The notes under the pieces: model-generated
Database searches by the model: none
Told to the model about the DNA's origin: nothing
The model's input: only the letters and a program-made list of their open reading frames with translations
Part shown: in pieces, positions 36,901 through 47,109 of the stretch
Position numbering within the stretch: the first letter of the stretch is position 1
Layout of the letters: each line of letters begins with the position of its first letter
Translations under genes and position numbers: made by a program
NCBI RefSeq assembly: GCF_042477335.2
Contig: NC_091247.1
Span: forward strand, 8,268,501 to 8,332,500
Source of the DNA: Ovis canadensis
Taxonomy: Eukaryota; Chordata; Mammalia; Artiodactyla; Bovidae
Length of the DNA stretch: 64,000 nt
Direction of reading: 5' to 3'

Positions 36901-39151
36901 CCTGATTCGGTGGTAAAGAATCTGCTTGCAGTACAGGAGACCTGGATTCAATCCCTGGACTGGGAAGATCCCCTGGAAAAGGGCGTGGCACCCCACTCCA
37001 CTATTCTTGCTTGGAGAATCCCATGGACAAAGGAACCTAGTAGCCCCATGCAGTCCATGGGGTCTCAAAGAGTCAGACACGACTGAGCTACTAACACTTT
37101 CACTTTTGCTTTTCAGAAATATTTAGGCATTAAGATAGGCCCTTCTTGGAAAATAAGAAAGGAAATAAGTTCATTGATTTGGTGGGTGGACAAATGTAAA
37201 GTGATGTCCACTCACCCAGCCCCCAGCCCCACCCTTTGGAGGAAGACCTTCCAATGGGTGAGTCTTGGGCACAACCCAAGGTAATGCCTCCCCATAAAAC
37301 CTGTGACATCCTGACCAGGTAGTGGGATGCCCACCATGGGATACAGATTCCCCCAAGTCTGCCCATCCAAGCTAGAGTAAACCCACTTTTGCATACCTTT
37401 GTTATTCTATTTAAGTTTTCCAAGCTGGCTGGTAAATGGCCATAGGCCCGCTTCCACCCAGTTCCCAGCCCCTCATTCAGAACCTACCATCCCCAGGTTA
37501 ACCCTGCCACTGCAGAAAGTTCCAGTATTCTGTCCAGGCTCCCAGACCACTCTGTTCGGATTGGTTGGTGCTTAGGGTAGAAGGGCGCGTTCTTTGATTG
37601 GCTTATTTCCCCCAAGACCTGGGCAGGGCAGGAATAAAGCCCCTAGCGGCCCCCTGACCCCCTATTCTCCAAGTTGCACCATCACAAGAGGACAAAGTTA
37701 GGGAATTGAGCCTTCTCTGGCTTGGACTGGGGGACCCGCCAAAGGCATCTTCTGATTTGAAATACAATTTGAGGCAAAAAGACACACATCTGCAAACTTG
37801 GGTTGGACCTTTTCCTGCAAGGTTTCAACTCTGCCAGTCTGAAACTCTCAGGGTTGGTGACCCCAAACAGCAGTTCTGGAAATACCTAAATTCAGTGTGG
37901 TGTGTGCATGCTCAGTCGTGTCTGACTCTTTGCAACCCCATGGACTGCAGCCCGCCTGGCTCCTCTGTCCGTAAAGTTTTCCAGGCAAGGATACTGGCGT
38001 GGGTTACCATTTCCTTCTCCAAGGGATCTTCCCGACCCAGAAACTGAACCCGTATCTCCTGCACTGCAGGCAGATTCTTTACTGTTTGGGCCCTCAGGGA
38101 AGCCCACGCAAATATGGGACTTACCCAAAGTGATGTGGTACTTAATGCAGAGCTGGAGTCTGTGTGACCCAAGTGCTAGATATCAGCACTATCCAGTAGA
38201 AAGTTAATACTAGCTATACAGGTAGTTTTAGATTTTCTAGTAGCCTCATTTTAAAGAGTAAAAAGAGGGACTTCCTTGGCAGTCCAGTGGTTAAGACTTT
38301 GCCTTCTAATTTAGGGAGTGCAGGTTCGATACCTGGTGGGGAAACTAAGATTCCACATGCCTTGGGGCCAAAAAAACAAAACAAAAAGCAGTAAGTGTAA
38401 CAAATTCAATAAAGACTTAAAAAAATCTTAATAAATTAATAAAAAGTAAAGAGAAATAAGTAAAAATAATTTTAATAGCATATTACCCTTACTTCATACA
38501 TCCAAACTTTGATCCTGTCATCATCTAATCAATGTAAACATTTGTATCTCACATTCTTTTTTTCATACTGTCTTGGAAATTCAGTATTTTTTTACCTTTT
38601 TTTTTCAGTATGTATTTTACGCTAACCATGCCTCTCAGTTGGGACTGGCCACATTGAAGCGGTCAGGGGCCGTACGCGGCTAACTGGTGGCTGCATAGCG
38701 TACAGCTCAGCTTTTAGCCTGTCAATTGCAATTCACTCAGCCTCGCAGTTTATCTGACATCACAGGCCAGGGCACACAGGAGGGGTGGGGATGACCCAGG
38801 GGCAGCCTGGCCCGGGCTGACAGGGTCCATTGACTGGGGGTCCTTGGAGGAGACAGTTACCTTACCCCTCTGTCGGCCCCCAGGTCTATACGAGGGGCGC
38901 AGAGCACTGAGGAGTCGGGAGCCCAGAACCGCCGGCTGCTGCCGGACTCCCCCAACGCCCTACACATCGTGGACGGGCCGGAGCATCGCTATTTCCTAGG
39001 CCTGGTGGACCTCACCACGGTCTATGGGCTCCGCAAGCGGCTGGAGCAACTGTGGAAGACGCTGCGCTACCCAGGCCGGACCTTCTCAACCGTCAGCCCG
39101 GCTTGCTACGCCCGTCGCCTCTGCCAGTGGGTGGAGGCGCACACCGAGTGA
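30930..39151 (+). CDS. PIP5KL1: PIP5KL1, phosphatidylinositol-4-phosphate 5-kinase-like protein 1
   Basis: Exons: 30930-30959, 31780-31983, 33172-33222, 33426-33580, 33800-33924, 34624-34658, 34749-34804, 35718-35830, 36127-36280, 38884-39151. Phases join to a 396-residue protein (human about 394). It begins [10 protein letters not shown] in strong context (GCGATGG). Kinase-like landmarks, in order: a G-loop equivalent at about 136-146 ([12 protein letters not shown]) without the glycine-rich pattern of active type I/II kinases, FFLKT with K155, YDIKGC (220-225) for the usual DLKGS, KDLNF (245-249), LDYSLL (280-285) for MDYSLL, and YFLGLVDL with D350. It is known as a PIPK homologue with little or no intrinsic activity that binds and localises active PIP kinases. 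The degenerate G-loop fits that; the function is inferred from the human homologue. Intron 9 (36281-38883) is swollen by three SINEs. Confidence 0.95.
31380..31690 (-). mobile_element. Two tandem MIR copies, PIP5KL1 intron 1
   Basis: AGTTTACAGACTAGAAAGCG ... GGTTACACAGCTAGTGAGAG and then a second TGCCAGGCACGGTCTTCTCA ... AACTAAGGGAACTGAGGCAG. Confidence 0.75.
34227..34423 (-). mobile_element. Bov-tA SINE, PIP5KL1 intron 5
   Basis: Reverse copy: TTAGTCGCTCAGTAGTGTCC to CAGATTCTTAACCGTCTGAG. Confidence 0.9.
35517..35695 (+). mobile_element. BOV-A2/Bov-tA SINE abutting PIP5KL1 exon 8
   Basis: TGGTAAAGAATCTGCCTGCA through GGACAGCCCATGTGGTCACA to the tail CACTTTCACTTTC; it ends about 22 bp before the exon at 35718. 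Confidence 0.9.
36893..37110 (+). mobile_element. BOV-A2/Bov-tA SINE, PIP5KL1 intron 9
   Basis: GGTGGTAAAGAATCTGCTTG to AGTCAGACACGACTGAGCTA and a T-rich tail. Confidence 0.9.
37900..38105 (-). mobile_element. Bov-tA SINE, PIP5KL1 intron 9
   Basis: GCTCAGTCGTGTCTGACTCT to GGGCCCTCAGGGAAGCCC on the + strand, i.e. reverse orientation. Confidence 0.9.
38268..38450 (+). mobile_element. tRNA-derived artiodactyl SINE, PIP5KL1 intron 9
   Basis: GGGACTTCCTTGGCAGTCCA, GCAGGTTCGATACCTGGTGG and a long A-rich tail with AATAAATTAATAAAAAG. Confidence 0.85.
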
Positions 39152-39490
39152 CCGGCGCCCAGCCTCTCTCTCCCAGTCTGGACAAATGGGACCACGTCGG
39201 GAACGCGGGTTCCAGCCTGGCCCCGGGCAGCTTGTCGGGCTACCCTCGCCTGCCATTCCTGCGGTTGGCCTCCAGAGGGCGGCATCCCCTAACTAATGTT
39301 ATGAACTCATTTGCTGGGGAATGCTGTGCCTGATTGTGCCAGGGACTCCCCTAACGTGAGTTTATTTAATCCTCAAAAAAAAAAAGAAAAAAAGGCTTAT
39401 TCTTTTTTACACACCATGAAATGAAGGCTCAGGGGGTGATGGGACTGAGCAAAATCATTCAGCAATAAATGCGAGAACCAGGACTCAACT
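39152..39490 (+). other. PIP5KL1: PIP5KL1 3'UTR, partly MIR-like; candidate AATAAA at 39464-39469
   Basis: After the TGA at 39149-39151 there is about 150 bp of unique sequence, then sequence resembling a MIR element (GTGCCAGGGACTCCCCTAACG ... TTTAATCCTC). AATAAA at 39464 is the first canonical poly(A) signal, and it lies inside the repeat-like part. The true transcript end is therefore uncertain. Confidence 0.4.
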
Positions 39491-42000
39491 ATGCCCTTTG
39501 AGCTCAGGAGCTGTATTCTTGTTGACCAGCTCCCACAGTCCTGTCCTCACTGGGGAAGGGGGTAGCTGAAACCTCCAAGTCCAGCCTCTTCGTCATCCAG
39601 ATGGGGAAACTGAGGCCCAAAGACTTTAAGGGACTCATGCACGGGTAAGTGGCAAGGCCAGCCCAAGAACCCAGGCCTCCCAACACCCGCCCCGCCCCCA
39701 ACCCAGGCTCAAGCAGGACCCACTGGCCTCCCTCTGGGGTGGCCCCTCTATATCCTGCACAGGTGGGAGGACGCGGGCCATTGGTGGGGGCTTCAGCTCT
39801 AGGAAATATTAGACTGGGGGCCACTACTGATCTTGAGTAAGTTCTGCCCTCCTCTGGGAGTCACTTTAATCACCTGTGAAATGGGAGCAGGGGTTGGTGG
39901 TCAGTCTGAGGGACCTGGATACACAGACATGACTGGAGCAGAGAAGGAAATTGCCTGCATAGCCCCTGATCATTCCTTCTCCCTCCTCCAGGAAACTTCA
40001 GCCCTACCTCTGCCCCCAGTCCAATTCGACCATGCCCAAGGAATCCCTTCCTCTAGAGCTTCTCTGTGGCCTGGCTGTGTGACCAGGAAAAGGTGCTAAA
40101 CCTCTCTGTGTCTCAGTGGTCTAATTTTGCAAATGGAAATATTTAACTCATTAAATATTTATTGAGCACCTTCTATGTGACAGGCCCTCTGCCGGGGGAA
40201 TGGGGACCTGGGATGGAACAAAATGCAGAGATTCTTCCTCCGAAGAACTCACAGTGTGTGTGTGTGTGGGGGGGACAGTGACAAAAGCCACATGTGTGAC
40301 AAAGCCTCGTGAAGCAACATTGGGCCATGGTGCTTAGGGAAGGAGCCCCTATCTAGTTATTTGATGGGAAGGGGGGCTCTAACCTCTAAACAGAGACCAG
40401 AAGAATCAGATGCAGGGAGGAGGGTGTGTCCCAATCCAAGGACACAGCAAAGATCTGGGGTAAGAGAGAGCTTGGCATTTGAGAGAAAGAACTATTTCAC
40501 TGCGGTCGGAGTTTGAGGGTGGGGTGACAGTGTGGTGGTGGGGGGAGCTTTGTGGGCCAATTGCTGGTCCCTGAGGCTGGATGATTCCAGACACTGGGAA
40601 AGTCACTCAGTGACTCAATGCTGCCATTGCATTGGCCATAAGAGAAAACAAGGAAAGGCGGCTGGTGGGGGAAGGGAGAGGAAAAGGAAATCTTAGGCTG
40701 CAGGGCTGGAGCGTGGGCTCCTGGAATATATACATAATTGACGTCATCCCTTGCTGTTTGGGTGACCCTAGGTGATTACTCAACTTTTCTGAGCTGGCAC
40801 AAACCAGGGAGCACTTATTCTGGCTCAGCAGGAAGTTGAGACAGACTGCGTTAAGGTCATCACTAAGAAGGTGGGTGGGCTGTGGAAACTCTGGTGGAAG
40901 GGCAGCACGGCAGGAATCCGGGGTTTGGCCCTACCTTCCCCTGGGGTCTGGATCTAACCGGGCTGAGTCAGGGCCCAAGACCTACGTTCATGGAGAGGAA
41001 TGGGTCAGTCTCTACCCACTTTGGGTCTCTGACAATGGGCTGAGGCAGGGCTTGAAAGGAAGTGGCCCGTCTAAGGTCTCACGAGGCACAGGACTCCTGG
41101 CTCTTCTAACTGGCTCAAGCAACACATTATCTAGCACTGTGTGTGTGCTGGACACCGTGCCAGTGTTGGACATGCTCTAAGAACATGACTGGCTTGACTG
41201 CCCACACAGAGATTAGAGGCTAGTGGGCAGGTGGGCCAGAAACAAGACAATGAATTAATACACAGTGTGATTTCAGAGTGTGACAAGTGCTCTGAAAAAC
41301 AGAAATCAACTTGGGACAAGAGGGATGGGGGTTTGGTATCAGATAGAGGGGTTGACAAGGGCCTTCTAAGGAGGTGATATTTGAGCTGAATTACTAGAAA
41401 GAGCTGGCCGTGTGAATACAGAAGTCCAGGTTGAGGATACAGCCAGTGCAAAGGTCCTGAGGTAGGAACAAGTTCAATGCAATTGGAAATTGAAACGGCA
41501 GTCAGGGTGGGTGGACAGTGATTAGGAAGGAGGCAGGATTCAGAGTATGCAGAGCCTAACAGATCAGGGTGAGGAGAGAGGACTTTGGCAGGCTCGAATT
41601 GAAGAGCTTCATCTGAGGCTGCAGGACTCAGTGTCAGTTCCCCTGTGGATGTGCGATCCTCCTCTGCTCTGGGAGCCCAGGACCGTTGTGTGTGTCCCTG
41701 TCCCCAGGCAGTCTTAGCAAGGCAGGATATGCCTCTCTGCGGAAGGAATCGTCACTTCACCAGCTATTGTGGGCCATCAGTGAATCCATAGGGAACATCT
41801 CACCATTTTCTTCCCCTTGGAGTTGGGGCCACGTAGAGAGACTGAACTTAGGTGTGCCCAGGTTAGGGTGAGGCAACACAAGGAAGGCTTGTGCTCAAAG
41901 GATGCTCTGGGAGCAGGGTCCCTTCAACATCAGCCCTTCCAATAGGACGAGGAGCAGCACGGAGGTCTAATCACCGGCTTCGGGGAATTTGGCTTTGCAT
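39491..42000. other. Spacer downstream of PIP5KL1, old repeats only
   Basis: No gene supported. 40130-40260 (ATTAAATATTTATTGAGCACC) and 41200-41600 resemble old, diverged mammalian interspersed repeats of the same kind as 29980-30370; their family is not certain. A short (GT)n lies near 40255-40270. Confidence 0.5.
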
Positions 42001-42216
42001 GTGGGCTTCCCAGGGAGTGCTAATGGTAAAAAACCCGCCTGCCAATGCAGAAGATGCAGGTTCAATCCCTGGGTTGGGAAGATCCCCTGGAGGAGAGCAT
42101 GGCAACCCATTCCATATCCTTGCCTGGAGAATCTCTCATGGACAGAGGAGCCTGGTGGGCTACAGTTACTGGGGTCGCAAAGAATCAGACATGACTGAAG
42201 TGACTTAGCACGTACC
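42001..42216 (+). mobile_element. BOV-A2/Bov-tA SINE
   Basis: GTGGGCTTCCCAGGGAGTGC, GGGAAGATCCCCTGGAGGAG and AAGAATCAGACATGACTGAA. Confidence 0.9.
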
Positions 42217-42302
42217 CACATGGAGTGGATAGCCCTGGAAAGTTGCTGAACTGGGTGGAGGTACCCAACACAGATACCTTGCTATTGAATCCACATCAGA
42301 AC

Positions 42303-43565
42303 TGCTGGGAGCCAGCACAGGAGATCCCACCCATGACAAGGCCATGTGGAGAGACCTGATGGGCAAGGTGGATCAGGACTCGAGGGATCCCCTGGAACTG
42401 CTCGAGCATCTACCCCAAAAATCAGAATCTGTCTGTCATACTATTTTATGACTTTCACCAACTCCTCTGACATTAACAGGGGGCTGTCCCCGACCACCTT
42501 TTTCTGAAGAAAATTAATTTAGAGCTCTAGTTATTAAGTCTCCTGGGCGTAATTGGAGTGTTTCAATTCAAACCCCTCTGATAGCTTTATAACTTGCTGA
42601 CAGGTTTATCCGGATTTTTTCAACTACAAATGTTTACAGCCTCCCAACCGTGAGAGGCACAGGAAGCTTAAAACATTCTAGGAATGTAGAGCCTTTCAAG
42701 GAGTTAAAAATCATTAGAATAGAATTGGTTAAGGGTTTCATTGTTGAGCCAATACTTGCTGCCAAGTTTTCATATCTTTTATTTGTTGATATAGTTGGTA
42801 TATAGAAAAAACAGGTAGTAGCCCTGGCATTAGCAACATTAGATCTTTGAGTTAAGTACTTTCTTTGTTATAACCCACTGCACCTGAGTTCTATAGGAAT
42901 GTAACTTTATTTAGTACTTTGCGGGTGATGCAGATTAAAGAAAAAACACTTCAAGGGAAAATTAGTTTTCTGGTTGATTAACATTTATCAAGGAAAAGAG
43001 CCATAAAATGTTAACAGGCCTCTTGTCCAGGAAATAATGTAAATCACCTGAGACCTTTTGCATATGGAAAGGTATGCAGAAAGAAAGCCTGGTATCGATA
43101 AGGGTCAGCCTGCTGCCCCTGCATGACTCTGCATCTTCCCTTATGTAAAACTTAGGGTATATAAGCTCCTTTTTAAAATAAAGTTACGGGTCTTGCACAA
43201 GCTTGGCCTCCCCATGTCGTACTTTCTCTCTCTCTTTCTCTCTTTTTCAGGCTAATTCCCTGGAATGCAGGGGCCCTCTGAGTTCACTTTCCTGCCTGGG
43301 CTTCTCAGACCCACTCGAGAAGGTGCCCAAAGTGGGGCACCTTCCGCTATTCGAGAGGGCGCGTGCAGCCTACATGAACAGAGCAAGTCTCTTGTCTGAG
43401 GCTTTATTGGCTTTTGGCGTAAACCAAGGAATATCAGCCTCTTTTCTCTCCTCTATTCTCTTAACTGCAAATTATTTCCTTATCTCTCTATATATCTATA
43501 TATCTCTCTCGCCTCGCTTTCCACGCTTCGGATACCCTGGATCCAACCAGGGCTGGTCCCCGGTA
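42303..43565 (+). mobile_element. Solo LTR candidate, betaretrovirus-like (class II/ERVK-type) endogenous retrovirus
   Basis: A 1263-bp segment starting with TG and flanked on both sides by the exact 6-bp repeat CAGAAC (42297-42302 and 43566-43571), the duplication length typical of class II elements. A TATA box (43158-43164) is followed at once by AATAAA (43177-43182), a spacing known from betaretroviral LTRs with a very short R region. A long T/C-rich U5-like part follows. No gag, pol or env sequence is present. The right edge ends in TA, not CA. Confidence 0.65.
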
Positions 43566-43811
43566 CAGAACCTCTTAGAAAAGAGGAAAATAGAGTTTGA
43601 AATAGGACCAGAGCAGGAGCCCAGGCTTTTACAGTGTGACTTCTTTTGTTACTATGTTTCCTCCTCATATTGTGTGAAACTCATAGGATTTAAACTTAGT
43701 AATTCAAGATGGAGTCACAGTGGCCAATGTGAACTTCCATATTAGTTGTTGTGAACTGTCCATTACAGGACTGTGAGTGTCTGAGTGTGATAAATTAACA
43801 CTGTTGCTTTA
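43566..43811. other. Unassigned spacer between the LTR candidate and a SINE
   Basis: AT-rich sequence without a recognised element or supported gene. Frames running out of the LTR into it have no known relatives. Confidence 0.4.
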
Positions 43812-43935
43812 GGGACTTCCTCGGATGTCCAGCAGTTAAGATTCCATGCTTTCCCTGCAGAGGGTGAAGGTTTGATCCCTGGTGGGGGAACTAAGATCCT
43901 GCATACCATATAGTGTGGTCAAAAAAAAAAAATAG
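43812..43935 (+). mobile_element. tRNA-derived artiodactyl SINE with target-site duplication
   Basis: GGGACTTCCTCGGATGTCCA, AGGTTTGATCCCTGGTGGGG, poly(A) tail. Exact TGTTGCTTTA repeat at 43802-43811 and 43936-43945. Confidence 0.88.
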
Positions 43936-44302
43936 TGTTGCTTTAGATAAGGGATTTGTTTGGTTCCTCAGAAAGACTCTACTGGCACCGAGACTGATAG
44001 AGAATAAGACTTCTTGGGGGCATAACTGTTACCCCCTATAGGCAGATCCCTTAAAATGAGACCATAGTACTAAGCGACTTGAAGGCTCTTTGCTGGAGGA
44101 CTCCCCGCTGCTGTTCTAGATGGATGCTCTGTTGGAGCAGAAGGTGACTTCCTATCATGTCTGTTATGAGACTGGTTCAGCTGGACCAAAACCTGCTGCT
44201 CACTAGTGCTGAGATGGGATCTTCCCAGTCTTCTCCTTGGACTAGTCTGTTACCCCCCTTTCTATTTTCCCTGCGTTGACTAACCTGTGTTGCCTGCTTT
44301 TG

Positions 44303-44486
44303 TTGTTGTTCAATCAGTAAGTCATTTCCTACTCTTTGTGACCCCATGGACTGCAGCACACCAGGCTTCCCTGCCCTTCACCATCTCCCGGAGTTTGCTC
44401 AAACTCATTTCCATTGAGCTGGTGATGCCATCCAACCATCTCCTCTGTCATTCCCCTTCTCCTCCTGCCTTCAGTCTTTCATCATT
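44303..44486 (-). mobile_element. Older BovB LINE, 3' end, split by a younger BovB
   Basis: Diverged reverse-strand BovB 3' end (GTGACCCCATGGACTGCAGC ... TCCAACCATCTCCTCTGTCA) stopping near CTTTCATCAT. Its continuation is at 45655-45890. Confidence 0.82.
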
Positions 44487-45654
44487 CAGTTCAGTTCATT
44501 TCAGTTGCTCAGTCGTGTCCAACTCTTTGCGACCCCATGAATCGCAGCACCTGTCCATCGCAGGCCTCCCTGTCCATGACCAACTCCCAGAGTTCACTCA
44601 AATTCACGTCCATCGAGTCGGTGATGCCATCCAGCCATCTCATCCTCTGTCGTCCCCTTCTCCTCCTGCCCTCAATCCCTCCCAGCATCAAGGTCTTTTC
44701 CAATGAGTCAACTCTTTGCATGAGGTGGCCAAAGTACTGGAGTTTCAGCTTTAGCATCATTCCTTCCAAAGAACATTCAGGACTGATCTCCTTTAGGATG
44801 GACTGGTTGGATCTCCTTGCAGTCCAAGGGACTCTCAAGAGTCTTCTCCAACACCACAGTTCAGAAGCATTAATTCTTTGGCGCTCAGCTTTCTTCACAG
44901 TCCAACTCTCACATCCATGCATGACCACTGGAAAAACCATAGCTTTGACTAGATGGACCATTGTTGGCAAAGTAATGTGTCTGCTTTTGAATACGCTATC
45001 TAGGTTGGTCATAAATTTCGTTCCAAGGAGTAAGCATCTTTTAATTTCATGCCTGCAATCCCCATCTGCAGTGATTTTGGAGCCCCCCCAAAATAAAGTC
45101 TGCCACTATTTCCACTGTTTCCCCATCTATTTGCCATGAAGTGATGGGACCAGATGCCATGATCTTCATTTTCTGAATGTTGAGCTTTAAGCCAACTTTT
45201 TCACTCTCCTCTTTCACTTTCATCAAGAGGCTTTTTAGTTCCTCTTCACTTTCTGCCATAAGGGTGGTGTCATCTGCATATCTGAGGTTGTTGATATTTT
45301 TCCCGGCAATCTTGATTCCAGCTTGTGCTTCTTCCAGCCCAGTGTTTCTCATGATGTACTCTGCATAGAAGTTAAATAAGCAGGGTGACAATATACAGCC
45401 TTGACATACTCCTTTTCCTATTTGGAACCAGTCTATTGTTCCATGTCCAGTTATAACTGTTGCTTCCTGGCCTGCCTACAGATTTCTCAAGAGGCAGGTC
45501 AGGTGGTCTGGTATTCCCATCTCTTTCAGAATTTTCCACAGTTTATTGTGATCCACACAATCAAAGGCTTTGGCATAGTCAATAAAGCAGAGATAGATGT
45601 TTTTCTGGAACTCTCTTGCTTTTTCGATGATCCAGCAGATGTTGGCAATTTGAT
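44487..45654 (-). mobile_element. Younger BovB (RTE) LINE nested in an older BovB
   Basis: Minus-strand frames 44509-45012 (VVMHGCESWTVKKAERQRIN) and 45047-45391 (reverse transcriptase RYADDTTLMAESEEE, GLKLNIQKMKIM) are BovB ORF2 C-terminal parts, separated by a frameshift. The copy extends further 5' than the one at 22915, to about 45654. Frames on the + strand here are shadows. Confidence 0.9.
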
Positions 45655-45890
45655 ACCAGCATTATGGGCTTTTCCAATGAGTCAGCTCTTCACATCAGGT
45701 GGCCAAAGTACTGGAGCTTTAGCTTCTGCATCAGTCCTTCCAATGAATATTCAGGGTTGATTTCCTTTAAGATTGACTGGTTTGATCTTCTTGCAGTCCT
45801 GCAGACTCTTAAGAGCCTTCTCTAGTACCACAGTTGGAAAGCATCAATTCTTCAGTGGTCAGCCCTCTTTATAGTCCAACTCTTTGCCTG
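45655..45890 (-). mobile_element. Older BovB LINE, continuation beyond the nested insertion
   Basis: CTTTTCCAATGAGTCAGCTC, TGGCCAAAGTACTGGAGCTT and AAGATTGACTGGTTTGATCT repeat, in diverged form, the section that also occurs inside the younger copy (44697-44815), so two different copies are present. Confidence 0.85.
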
Positions 45891-46164
45891 CTAATTGTGT
45901 ACAATAAACCAAGTGACTCATGAATTGAATATTGGTTATGTTTTGTTTATCCCCAGTCCTGTGATTCTAGCCTGGTCTTACCGCTGGACCCTGCAACAAA
46001 ATAGGGGCATTTGGGAGTTGAAAGTAGGTGGTCAGAGCCCTGGCTTTGCAGTGACTGCCCAGTTCAAATCTTGCTTCTGCCACAAGATGCCCCCACTTTG
46101 AGGTAGGTTCTATCATCAACAGAGGAGAAAAACTGAGGCTCATCTGAGGTAGTCCAGGTAAGGA

Positions 46165-46208
46165 TGCCAGAAAGAGTCGGACATGACTGAGCAACTAACA
46201 CACACAGT
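46165..46208 (+). mobile_element. SINE 3' end fragment
   Basis: AGAGTCGGACATGACTGAGC and AACTAACACACACAG only; the 5' part is absent. Confidence 0.7.
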
Positions 46209-46244
46209 TACACTGGACTTTCAGATTTCTAACATAATTAGTGG

Positions 46245-46460
46245 CTGCTTTCCTGCGTAGTTCAACCGGTAAAGAATCTGCGTGCACTGCTGGAGACCTG
46301 GGTTCGATACCTGGGTAGGGAAGATCCCCTGGAGAAAGAATTGGCAACCCATTCCAGTATTCTTGCCTGGAGAATCCCATGAACAGAGGAGCCTGGCGGG
46401 CTACAGTCCACAGGGTTGCAAGAGTCGGACGCGACTTAGCGCTATCTTTCTTTCTTTTCT
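46245..46460 (+). mobile_element. BOV-A2/Bov-tA SINE, upstream of the ST6GALNAC4 promoter
   Basis: CCGGTAAAGAATCTGCGTGC to AAGAGTCGGACGCGACTTAG. Confidence 0.9.
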
Positions 46461-46680
46461 GAAATTCCAATATAAGTGCGCATCCGGTATTTTACTCGGC
46501 TACATCCGGCAACCCTATCAAGCTTGAAATCTGGAGCTGCCTGAGCCTAAAACCCCACTTGATAATCCCTGAAGCTCCCCACCCGCAAACTTCAGAAATG
46601 GAGAAATTCCAGTCCGGACCACAACAGAGCGACAAGGCACACAAGGCACCCTCTAGGTCTTTCCTCTGGGGGGCCGTCCA

Positions 46681-46708
46681 CCCCCGCACCCCCCCAACCC
46701 CCCCACCC
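46681..46708 (-). promoter_or_regulatory. C-tract cluster (G-quadruplex motif on the minus strand) upstream of ST6GALNAC4
   Basis: Four runs of C (46681-46685, 46689-46695, 46698-46704, 46706-46708) separated by 3, 2 and 1 nt match the G3+N1-7 quadruplex pattern on the minus strand, at the edge of the CpG promoter. Confidence 0.55.
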
Positions 46709-46749
46709 GCAGGAGCTTGGGAGATGCGTTGAAAGGCGGAAGAGAAGAG

Positions 46750-47109
46750 ATGCCGGAGCTGAGACTCCGCCCTTAGCTGCTGAGGCCGGGCCCAGATCCT
46801 GCGGCCTCTCCGCCCCCGCCCACTCCCACGCCCACCGTGCACGCCCCACCCGAGGCGCGCTCGTAGGTCCCGCCCAGCCCCGCCCCCAGCCCCGCCCCCG
46901 GAGCCTTCTCCTCTTCCCCGTCCTAGCAAACCCCGCCCCCGCCGGCGGCGGCGCACAATGAGTTTCCAGCCTCCAGAAGCTGAGGCAACGGGGACGGCGA
47001 CGCCTCAGCCCCGGGGCTCCGGCTTCCTGCCCCGTCCGTCCCGCCCGCGGGCCATGGAGCTCCGAGCAACAGAGGGGGAGCAGCCGGCGCATCCCCGCCT
47101 GCCCTCCAG
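46750..47109 (+). promoter_or_regulatory. ST6GALNAC4: ST6GALNAC4 CpG promoter and noncoding first exon
   Basis: CpG-dense and TATA-less, with repeated Sp1-type GC boxes (CCGCCC in 46865-46940, at least four). A plausible splice donor, CCAG|GTTAGC, at 47109/47110 would end the first exon; the transcription start probably lies just after the GC-box cluster. The exon's 3' boundary is inferred from the donor alone. Confidence 0.65.

Noticed and set aside
43203-43745. 180-codon frame across the LTR candidate
   Set aside because: Crosses the LTR edge and low-complexity T/C sequence; no retroviral or host protein similarity seen.
44509-45391. Second set of minus-strand RT frames, and a 200-codon + strand frame over them
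   Set aside because: Part of the nested BovB; the + strand frame is its antisense shadow.
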